From the IMG/VR virus record IMGVR_UViG_3300025703_000013, positions 1-35,931 of that record: 35,931 bases of DNA. One strand, 5' to 3'. Position 1 is the stretch's first letter. The number at the start of each line of letters is the position of its first letter. The stretch comes from a virus. This document shows positions 16,202-22,163 of this stretch, piece by piece. Under the pieces are notes generated by a model, which saw only the letters and a program-made list of their open reading frames with translations, was not told the DNA's origin and did no database searches. Position numbers and translations under genes: made by a program.

Positions 16202-16639
16202 ATGGGTAGACCAGAGAAGGAAAGAAATCCATCAAAGGAATTGAAATTTGATCGTGTATGCAAATACGTTATTCCCGGTGATCCGATAGGGCACCTCAGG
16301 AATCGTGAAGCTAATACGAGAGTCATTGATGGCTATCATTTACAGAAGACCATGTATCGCAATCACTTAGAGCAACAGCATAATGAGCAACCACTCTTTG
16401 ATGGACCATTACATCTCGATATCTATTTCTATTTCGCCTATCCCCGTAAGCAACTCTTCTCTACCTGGCATACCGAACAACCATTACTGAGTAATCTCAT
16501 GATCTTCATAGAAAAGGCCGCGCATGAAGTTCTCTTTGGTAATGTAGGCAAAGTATGCTCTGCTACTATTAACAAACAATACGAAGATAAGGCGCGTACC
16601 GAAATTACCATTAGCCAGATAAAGAAAGGAAAAGGATGA
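16202..16639 (+). CDS. RusA-like protein lacking the usual acidic catalytic residues, 145 aa
   Basis: ATG at 16202 has AAAGGA 8-9 bases upstream; a TTG at 16196 is too close to it. YVIPGDPIGHLR, HLDIYFYFAYPRK and KARTEITISQI follow the RusA Holliday-junction resolvase layout. In the family the active site lies in a PD.DNLIK motif and a later DD; here the matching stretch reads QPLLSNLMIFIEKAAHEVLF and then GNVGKV, so the acidic residues seem lost. It may be an inactive binding form or a resolvase with a changed site. The start of the next gene overlaps its stop (ATGA). Confidence 0.55.
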   Translation: MGRPEKERNPSKELKFDRVCKYVIPGDPIGHLRNREANTRVIDGYHLQKTMYRNHLEQQHNEQPLFDGPLHLDIYFYFAYPRKQLFSTWHTEQPLLSNLMIFIEKAAHEVLFGNVGKVCSATINKQYEDKARTEITISQIKKGKG

Positions 16640-17145
16640 GAGTAGAACAAATGGATAAGCCTATCACACAAAAGAAAAGCAGGAAAAAAACTGTGACTCT
16701 TTCACAACTCGATCCTGATTGCATTTATGCCTTTAAAACTATACCAGTATCTCAGGCTTTAATAGAAAAATGGATTGAGAGACTGGAAGCATTCCCAAAA
16801 GACTATCCCGAAGACATCTTCATTACTCGCTTTTATAAGAATCAAGGCGTCCAGCGTCATCAGTATTATCGACTCTTAGATAGACATCCCGATCTCAAAG
16901 AAGTACATGGCGAAGTAATGCGTGAATTGGGTGAGCGCATGTATCATCAAGCGGTCTATAAACAGGCTGATTGGAAACCTATCCATTTTATGCTGCATAG
17001 TTACTCAGATACCTTTAAAGAAAGCTATAAGTTCCACGCATCGTTAGCTACCGAGGAAGCAGCCGCTTCCAATGCCGGCCCTAAAGTAATAGTGATAGAG
17101 AAGTCTCCTGATTGTCCCGACGTAAAAACAAGGATTAAAGAATGA
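16636..17145 (+). CDS. Putative terminase small subunit, 169 aa
   Basis: Overlaps the previous stop by ATGA. Basic N-terminus (KKSRKKTVTLSQ), a helical middle with an HTH-like part (FYKNQGVQRHQYYRLLDRHP) and KEVHGEVMRELGERMYHQA, then W-KPIHFMLHSYSDTFKESY, and an acidic/disordered tail. This order, a DNA-binding part followed by helices and a tail that contacts the large subunit, fits small terminases. It lies about 2.4 kb before the large subunit, separated by micro-genes, which is farther than usual. No decisive motif. Confidence 0.45.
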   Translation: MRVEQMDKPITQKKSRKKTVTLSQLDPDCIYAFKTIPVSQALIEKWIERLEAFPKDYPEDIFITRFYKNQGVQRHQYYRLLDRHPDLKEVHGEVMRELGERMYHQAVYKQADWKPIHFMLHSYSDTFKESYKFHASLATEEAAASNAGPKVIVIEKSPDCPDVKTRIKE

Positions 17146-17447
17146 GCTGGATAAAAGTATTTGATCGGGGCGAGTTGCCTCGTAAAAAAGGTGGCTATAA
17201 ATATACGGAGCCATCTATTTTTTTAGCTATCTATAAAGGCACTATAGCTCTTGTTGAATATGATGAAGATGAAGACAGATTTTATATGATTTCTTGGCCA
17301 GCTAGGACGGGGTCATGGCGACTGACTGATCAAGAAGATGAAAAGCGCTTCACTTTTTGGATGCCCTTACCAGAGTTGCCAGCATGTTGCCAAACTTCTG
17401 AGCCATGTTCTCCTGCCGCCGAGTGCCCTGTTTGTAGGCCTGAATAA
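17142..17447 (+). CDS. DUF551-like protein with Cys-rich tail, 101 aa
   Basis: ATGA overlap with the previous gene. MSWIKVFDRGELP at the start and FTFWMPLPELP near the end are the DUF551 frame; the C-terminal tail adds CCQTSEPC and CPVC, a possible metal-binding extension not usual in the family. Family function unknown. Confidence 0.6.
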   Translation: MSWIKVFDRGELPRKKGGYKYTEPSIFLAIYKGTIALVEYDEDEDRFYMISWPARTGSWRLTDQEDEKRFTFWMPLPELPACCQTSEPCSPAAECPVCRPE

Positions 17448-17692
17448 TGCTGCAGAACCATCCACCACCACAACCAAGTGAAATCGAACGCCAAGTGCGC
17501 CAATGTCAGAATTGCCTCAAGGCGCAAGATGTTGAGAACGCTCGACTTGCGATAAGGAAGCTTCGGGAAGACGGCGATAGGGTTGAATTCTATAGCCCTA
17601 AGATGCTGGTAATGTATGGGAGACAGCACTTTAATGCACCTGCTAAGTGCCATAACTGTTTAGTGAAGGAATGTGATGAAAGGACGAAGTAA
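17447..17692 (+). CDS. Small protein with two CxxC pairs, 81 aa
   Basis: Coupled by TAATG. Contains CQNCLKAQ near residue 21 and CHNC near residue 69, separated by a helix (VENARLAIRKLRED) and a basic middle, so a four-Cys metal site is possible. Pro-rich N-terminus. Overlaps the next gene by 17 bases. No family recognised. Confidence 0.55.
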   Translation: MLQNHPPPQPSEIERQVRQCQNCLKAQDVENARLAIRKLREDGDRVEFYSPKMLVMYGRQHFNAPAKCHNCLVKECDERTK

Positions 17693-18032
17693 CAGCATGA
17701 AAAAAAGAAACACTAATATTGATAAGTATTACTGCATATGCGAGAACTGCGGTGGCCATGAACCCCGCAATGACGATAAGTCTCTCTTTGAGTCAAATGC
17801 CAAGTACAAATGGGTGCCAATCCAGGATAAGCACGGTCGTTTACCGAAGATAAGAGACCATATCTTATTGGTGAGTGATGGCGATTCTGTATGGGCTATA
17901 AATTGTTCCAACAAATATGGCCAAGTAGACTTCTTATTGGAAGAGCTGCCCGAACCACGTGATCAGATTGAAAGCAGATTAACTCATTGGATTGATTTAG
18001 CATTCATTCCAAGACCACCTAAGGAGAAATAA
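17676..18032 (+). CDS. DUF551-like protein with N-terminal CxxC, 118 aa
   Basis: ATG at 17676 has GAAGGA 5 bases upstream; a later ATG at 17697 is an alternative. A CICENCGG motif comes first, then the DUF551 frame: YKWVPIQDKHGRLPKI, HILLVSDGDSVWA, and a closing LTHWIDLAFIPRPP. The Cys pair before the DUF551 part suggests a fused zinc-binding piece. Confidence 0.6.
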   Translation: MKGRSNSMKKRNTNIDKYYCICENCGGHEPRNDDKSLFESNAKYKWVPIQDKHGRLPKIRDHILLVSDGDSVWAINCSNKYGQVDFLLEELPEPRDQIESRLTHWIDLAFIPRPPKEK

Positions 18033-18035
18033 AGA

Positions 18036-18344
18036 ATGTACCCAATGATAATGACGATTATTTACTATGTCTTGGCGTTTAAATCAGGCTTTTGTGCTTA
18101 CTGGGGTTATCTTACCATTAAGAACTATCTTGCCCATAAGAAGGCTGAAAAGAAGAATGCATTACTGCGCCTTAAGTATGGCTCTGATCTCAAAGGTTAT
18201 CTTCATGAGCTGCTCAAGGATTACGGCGCGGTAAAAGAATATTTAAAGGCAGAATTGGAAGAGCCTAACCCCCAAGCGTTATGGATTGCTATTAAAGAAA
18301 CGTACGAAGCTAATGATCTCGGAACATTATATAAGGATAAATAA
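18036..18344 (+). CDS. Membrane-anchored helical protein, 102 aa
   Basis: ATG after GGAGAAATAAAGA. One N-terminal hydrophobic segment (PMIMTIIYYVLAFKSGFC) is followed by a charged helical part (HKKAEKKNALLRLKYG; YLHELLKDYGAVKEYLKAEL). Probably anchored with the helical domain in the cytoplasm. Stop overlaps the next ATG. Not recognised. Confidence 0.55.
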   Translation: MYPMIMTIIYYVLAFKSGFCAYWGYLTIKNYLAHKKAEKKNALLRLKYGSDLKGYLHELLKDYGAVKEYLKAELEEPNPQALWIAIKETYEANDLGTLYKDK

Positions 18345-18433
18345 TGGTTGAATGTTTGATTGCTTTTGCGGTAGGTGTATTGTCCCATTGTTTGTATCTA
18401 AGAATTCGGTATGGACATGAGAATAAAGGCTGA
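18344..18433 (+). CDS. Membrane micro-protein, 29 aa
   Basis: TAATG coupling to the previous gene. It is almost only one hydrophobic helix, VECLIAFAVGVLSHCLYL, with a basic tail (RIRYGHENKG). It overlaps the start of the next gene by 23 bases. Expression is inferred from coupling only. Confidence 0.4.
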   Translation: MVECLIAFAVGVLSHCLYLRIRYGHENKG

Positions 18434-18683
18434 TCCTAAAGACGGTCATTGGTATCCCTATCCTGAGTACTTGCCCGATAAAGAAAGCGAGTACTTAGTC
18501 ATTGATGAGGAAGACTCGGTGTATATTGCTTGTCACTTTAAGAGCGATCCTTCACTGACGAAGCCTCAGGGTAAACGGTGGTGGGGACTAAAGGCTCTCT
18601 CAAGGGATAATGTAATAGGATGCACACGCATCGAAATCCAATACTGGGCACCTATTCCTAAGCGGCCGAAGGATAGCAAATGA
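18411..18683 (+). CDS. Diverged DUF551-like protein, 90 aa
   Basis: GHWYPYPEYLPDKESEYLV at the start and IQYWAPIPKRPKD at the end keep the outer frame of DUF551; the middle (VYIACHFKSDPSLTKP) is unlike the other copies. ATGA-type overlap with the next gene. Start at 18411 is chosen; an ATG two codons later is possible. Confidence 0.5.
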   Translation: MDMRIKADPKDGHWYPYPEYLPDKESEYLVIDEEDSVYIACHFKSDPSLTKPQGKRWWGLKALSRDNVIGCTRIEIQYWAPIPKRPKDSK

Positions 18684-18982
18684 TGACGATGAAAGACTTT
18701 ACGCCAGAAACACTCTACAAAATGCAATTTAATGATCGCGATTTATTTTATAAAATTATGCTCAATACTCGCTTAGAAAGTCTTAGTAAGTGGCTCGATT
18801 ATGCTGAACTTGCTTTACAGAATAATGATTTAAAATTGTATGCAATATATATAAAAGATGCTTTTGAAAGCAGATTTAAAACGGGTATGGATTTTAAAAA
18901 GGCTGATGTAGATAAGTCTATTTTGGAAGAATTCGATATTCGTTTCAGAGTTCTTCTCGCTAAAGGCTTAAACCATGCATGA
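18680..18982 (+). CDS. Helical protein of unknown function, 100 aa
   Basis: All-helical acidic/basic protein (FTPETLYKMQFNDRDLFYKI; LDYAELALQNNDLKLYAIYI; DKSILEEFDIRFRVLLAKG). Coupled at both ends to neighbours. No motif recognised. Confidence 0.55.
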   Translation: MMTMKDFTPETLYKMQFNDRDLFYKIMLNTRLESLSKWLDYAELALQNNDLKLYAIYIKDAFESRFKTGMDFKKADVDKSILEEFDIRFRVLLAKGLNHA

Positions 18983-19070
18983 TGCAGCAGTAATCATTCT
19001 CATTATTCTCTTGATGTATTTTGTATATCTCTTGCGTGAAATTGAACTTAATATCTGGAAGGATGAATGA
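18975..19070 (+). CDS. Membrane micro-protein, 31 aa
   Basis: ATG lies inside the end of the previous gene and the stop overlaps the next start (ATGA). The product is a short N-terminus, one span AAVIILIILLMYFVYLL and an acidic tail (REIELNIWKDE). Similar in size and layout to the micro-proteins at 13461 and 18344. Confidence 0.5.
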   Translation: MHDAAVIILIILLMYFVYLLREIELNIWKDE

Positions 19071-19273
19071 AGCATTTTCTTTTAAAGAAGGATTTCCCTT
19101 GCGAGAGATGTGGTAAGGTTCGCCATCTTTTTAAGTTATACAGTCCCACAAATAACATGTTTAAGACCACCGATCTTTGTGATGAGTGCGCTGGAATATG
19201 GACAAAAAGAGTAGAAAATCTATTTGATGAGTTTTTAAAGGAAGGAAACGATAATGACGTGGATAAAAGATAA
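19067..19273 (+). CDS. Zinc-ribbon-type small protein, 68 aa
   Basis: CERCGKVRHLFKL and LCDECAGIW form a CxxC...CxxC pair about 20 residues apart, a classical zinc ribbon, followed by an acidic helix. It overlaps the next gene by 20 bases. Possible DNA or protein contact; family not recognised. Confidence 0.6.
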   Translation: MKHFLLKKDFPCERCGKVRHLFKLYSPTNNMFKTTDLCDECAGIWTKRVENLFDEFLKEGNDNDVDKR

Positions 19274-19538
19274 AAATTTAAATCCGTATAGGGATAACTA
19301 CAGTTGGCTTACTGAATGCGACCATGTTCGCGATGAGTTTAAGCCGTGGGAATATTTTGATAAAATGTTGTTTAATCATAGCAAAGAAGAGCGATTAAAA
19401 GAAATGGCAGAGCTTGAAAAGGATCATGCTCTCTTTCGGGCTTTCAGCGACCAATTACGCAAGCAATTAGACGCGGGCACTCTTACGGAAGAGCAGTATC
19501 TTAAATTGCTCTTGGATTATCAGTGTAGGGATAAATAG
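19254..19538 (+). CDS. Helical protein of unknown function, 94 aa
   Basis: ATG follows GGAAACGATA. The N-terminus starts MTWIKDKNLNPY, reminiscent of the DUF551 beginning, but the rest is helical (EERLKEMAELEKDHALFRAF; LTEEQYLKLLLDYQCRDK) and lacks the closing motif. It is directly coupled to the terminase gene (TAGTG). Confidence 0.55.
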   Translation: MTWIKDKNLNPYRDNYSWLTECDHVRDEFKPWEYFDKMLFNHSKEERLKEMAELEKDHALFRAFSDQLRKQLDAGTLTEEQYLKLLLDYQCRDK

Positions 19539-20932
19539 TGCAACTAAACCATCTTGAAGGCGTCAAACCTGAATCAATCATCAAGCTGAATAAGTTCGTA
19601 GCGCGGCCATACCAATTGCCTATGCTTGATGCACTAGAGAATAAGGGCTATAAGAAGCTCATCTGTGTCTGGCATCGACGGGCCGGTAAGGACGTTGTTG
19701 CCTTCAATATTATGATCCGCCAAGCACTCAAGAAGGTTGGAACTTATTACTATATCCTGCCTACCTATAAGCAAGCGCGCTTAGTTCTCTTTTATGGGAT
19801 GACTAATGAGGGTAAGCCGTTCCTTGATTACATACCGCCAGAACTTATTGCCCCTAATGGTGTTAATAAGTCTGAAATGAAGATTAAGCTCATCAATTCT
19901 TCACTCATCTACTTTGTTGGATCTGAAAACTATGATTCGCTCCGTGGGACTAACCCTTCGGGTATTGTTTTTAGTGAATTCGCATACCAACACCCATCGG
20001 TATACGCCACCCTTAAGCCTATTGTTCTTGCAAATAACGGTTGGATGATATTTATAAGCACGCCGTTTGGCGAGAATTTTTTCTATACCCTTTATGAAGT
20101 TGCTAAGAATTCAGAGGACTGGTTCACATCCTATCTCACGGTTGATGATACCGGTATTGTCACGCCAGAACAGATAGATAATGAGCGTAAAGAAGGCCTT
20201 ATCTCCGAGGACATGATCCAGCAGGAATACTATTGCAGTTATAAAGTAGGTGCGCAAGGCTCATACTATGCTCGCTATCTCAATAAGATGGAACTTGAAG
20301 ACAGGATCGGCGATGTTCCCTGGGAAGCAGCTTTCAAAGTACACACGGCATGGGACCTGGGAATGGCGGATCAGATGGTTATATTATGGTATCAGACTAT
20401 TGGACAGACCGTCAGAATTATAGATTGCTATGCAAATTCAGACCTAGGCCTAGAGCATTATGTATCCATCCTTAACACCAAGCCTTATACCTATGGCAAA
20501 CATTTTGGCCCTCACGATATTGCAGTACGCGAACTACAAACAGGGATGTCTCGCGTTGAGAAAGCACGCCAATTAGGCATCAAATTTGAAATGAGAGACG
20601 GAAAAAGCGCAGTGCCTAACATTCCTATTATCGATGGCATTGAAGCAGTACGCTCAGCCTTCTCTAAGATATGGATTGATAAGGATCATTGCGGGCCATT
20701 GATTACTGCTATTAGAGATTACCGTAAGGAGTATGATGCGTTACGCAAAGTATACAAAGATCATCCTCTTCATGATCGCAATTCTGATTATGCCGACGCT
20801 TTACGTTATTTGGTATTATCATTACCAAGAACGAGAGACGGCAACTCAGCTGAGGAATTAGATAAGAGATATCAAGAAGTAGTCTATGGAACTGCCAATA
20901 AAATATCAGGATTTTTTAGGGAAGATATATGA
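19538..20932 (+). CDS. terL: Terminase large subunit, 464 aa
   Basis: Starts at GTG overlapping the preceding TAG. Packaging ATPase: Walker A-type WHRRAGKD (residues 45-52), Walker B with catalytic Glu in GIVFSEF (142-148, Glu147), and a coupling motif ISTPFGENFFY (173-183). RNase-H-like nuclease: Asp in AWDLG (273), a second Asp in RIIDCY (296) and Asp417/Asp420 in SDYADALRY. The protein cuts concatemers and pumps DNA into the prohead through the portal. Length is normal for podoviruses. The Arg-rich Walker A variant (HRRAGKD) is common in this group. It overlaps the next gene by 4 bases. Confidence 0.92.
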   Translation: MQLNHLEGVKPESIIKLNKFVARPYQLPMLDALENKGYKKLICVWHRRAGKDVVAFNIMIRQALKKVGTYYYILPTYKQARLVLFYGMTNEGKPFLDYIPPELIAPNGVNKSEMKIKLINSSLIYFVGSENYDSLRGTNPSGIVFSEFAYQHPSVYATLKPIVLANNGWMIFISTPFGENFFYTLYEVAKNSEDWFTSYLTVDDTGIVTPEQIDNERKEGLISEDMIQQEYYCSYKVGAQGSYYARYLNKMELEDRIGDVPWEAAFKVHTAWDLGMADQMVILWYQTIGQTVRIIDCYANSDLGLEHYVSILNTKPYTYGKHFGPHDIAVRELQTGMSRVEKARQLGIKFEMRDGKSAVPNIPIIDGIEAVRSAFSKIWIDKDHCGPLITAIRDYRKEYDALRKVYKDHPLHDRNSDYADALRYLVLSLPRTRDGNSAEELDKRYQEVVYGTANKISGFFREDI

Positions 20933-21270
20933 AGAGTAAACCACTCAGAATTCCTACTTCTCAATGCACGCAATGTCGTTTAGAAAAAGAGAACGTATCC
21001 TTAATTGATTATTGCGCCGGTCATAAAAAGCACTATAAATGTATCCAAAATGAAGATAATTGGCAGCTTATAGATGACCAATGCCGTGGAGAATTGATTC
21101 CCAAGTATGGCAATCGCCAGCAATACATTGAGGGGAAATTAGTATCAACCTCGTATGAAATGAAGAAGGTATGCTCCGGCTGTAAGAAAGAATATTGCGT
21201 GGAGCAACAGAAAAAAGACAGAGAATATCTTAAAGAATTGCCGAAGTTATATCGAAAGGTTAAAATATAA
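20929..21270 (+). CDS. Cys-rich zinc-binding-type protein, 113 aa
   Basis: ATGA overlap with terL. CTQCRLEK, then HYKC, CRGEL and a final CSGCKKEYC give two likely metal sites, with basic residues between. Possibly a DNA-contact factor linked to packaging by its place, but no family is recognised. Confidence 0.6.
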   Translation: MKSKPLRIPTSQCTQCRLEKENVSLIDYCAGHKKHYKCIQNEDNWQLIDDQCRGELIPKYGNRQQYIEGKLVSTSYEMKKVCSGCKKEYCVEQQKKDREYLKELPKLYRKVKI

Positions 21271-21274
21271 AACG

Positions 21275-21350
21275 CCAGGAAACTATGTTAAATATCATTA
21301 ATACAGATCTTCAATACAGATCTTCCTGGGTGAGACTATCTCACAACTTC
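21275..21350 (+). repeat. 13-bp tandem repeat enclosed in a hairpin, next to a second hairpin
   Basis: AATACAGATCTTC is perfectly duplicated (21300-21312 and 21313-21325). It lies in the loop of a stem CCAGGAA / TTCCTGG (21275-21281 with 21323-21329), and is followed at once by GTGAGA-CTA-TCTCAC (21330-21344). Role unknown; regulation of the terL messenger or a protein-binding site is possible. Confidence 0.55.
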
Positions 21351-21390
21351 AGGGATCAAGAGTTGACGCTCTTGATCCCTCTTTATCTTC
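21351..21390 (+). terminator. Strong terminator downstream of terL unit
   Basis: Perfect 12-bp stem: AGGGATCAAGAG / CTCTTGATCCCT (21351-21362 with 21369-21380), loop TTGACG, followed by CTTTATCTTC. Ends the replication-to-terminase transcript. Confidence 0.75.
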
Positions 21391-21434
21391 TAGATTCCTA
21401 AAGAATTGCCGAATCTCTACAGGAGGAGGAACAA

Positions 21435-21668
21435 ATGAAACATTACTGCAAACTAGAAAGCGGTATTATTTGCAAGCAACAGGGACTTTCTAAACTTAAT
21501 TTAGAAATCTGTCAGTTTTATGATATTAATACAGAAAATGGTGAATGTGATTGCTCTTCATGTGCTTCCTTACAGCTTGAAGTCAATTTCTGTCCTAATT
21601 GTGGTTACAAATATAAAGCATCTTCCGCGGTACAAGAAGGACATCTTTATACTAGCGATGATATTTAA
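21435..21668 (+). CDS. Small Cys-rich zinc-ribbon-type protein, 77 aa
   Basis: ATG after ACAGGAGGAGGAACAA, the strongest ribosome binding site of the region. CDCSSCASLQ and CPNCGYKY give a C-terminal zinc ribbon; the N-terminal half has further Cys residues (YCKLESGIICKQ). It stands alone between a terminator and the structured non-coding stretch, so it probably has its own promoter or arises by read-through. Function unknown. Confidence 0.6.
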   Translation: MKHYCKLESGIICKQQGLSKLNLEICQFYDINTENGECDCSSCASLQLEVNFCPNCGYKYKASSAVQEGHLYTSDDI

Positions 21669-21962
21669 TAACTAATCTTTGTTGCAATCCGTCATAAGAT
21701 TAAATAAGGGATGCCGACTATATCTTTCCCGATTGGAATCGAACCAATACTGATATGCGCTATCCACTGTTACTCGTGGCTAAGCGAGTACGCATACATC
21801 ACGCTCAACTCGTCACCTTTACCCTCTGTGGCCTACGGTACGAATATCACTTTTTGAAAGCATCCCATTTATTAATATATAAAAATTAACGATTACTTGA
21901 TATCCGTTATCTCTCTATTTTATGCTTGACCCAAGCGCATCTGCATAAAATCAAGGAATCTA
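21669..21962 (+). other. Non-coding stretch with folded RNA candidate
   Basis: No credible gene is present in these 294 bases. A folded unit at 21708-21866 is described as its own entry. The flanks (21669-21707 and 21867-21962) are AT-rich with no clear motif, and the last part leads into the next gene without an obvious ribosome binding site beyond CAAGGAATCTA. Confidence 0.6.
21708..21866. ncRNA. Candidate structured RNA closed by 7-bp stem
   Basis: GGGATGC (21708-21714) pairs with GCATCCC (21860-21866). Inside: ATTGG-loop7-CCAAT (21732-21748), whose minus strand reads like a tRNA T arm (GGTTCGATTCC), and a long stem TGATATGCG / CGCAT..ATCA (21751-21759 with 21791-21801) capped by TACTCG / CGAGTA (21771-21776 with 21785-21790). 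Strand is uncertain. It is not a complete tRNA: no D or anticodon arm fits. It sits between the terminase and portal transcription units, where a packaging or regulatory RNA would be plausible but is only inferred. Confidence 0.4.
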
Positions 21963-22163
21963 ATGATTGGGTCTACCCATAACAAATGGACAATTGTAGA
22001 AGATAAAGGAAGAAGCATTCATGGAGAACGCATCTATCTCTGTCGTTGTGAATGTGGAACCGAGAAAATAAATAGACTCACTAATTTACCTATGCGCTGT
22101 AAAGAATGTCATGTAAATAAATATTTGCTTAATAAAGGTAGAGGAAAACATGCTATTTCCTGA
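21963..22163 (+). CDS. Small four-Cys zinc-finger protein, 66 aa
   Basis: NKWTIVEDKGRSIHGERIYL followed by CRCECGTEK and MRCKECHV resembles the N-terminal zinc module found before HNH or AP2 homing-endonuclease domains in phages, here without the nuclease. It overlaps the portal start by 14 bases. It may be a free-standing DNA-binding remnant. Confidence 0.55.
   Translation: MIGSTHNKWTIVEDKGRSIHGERIYLCRCECGTEKINRLTNLPMRCKECHVNKYLLNKGRGKHAIS

Noticed and set aside
21731-21750. tRNA gene on the minus strand
   Set aside because: Only a T-arm-like hairpin is present. The seven bases after it have no 5' acceptor partner at the right distance, and no D or anticodon arm can be drawn.
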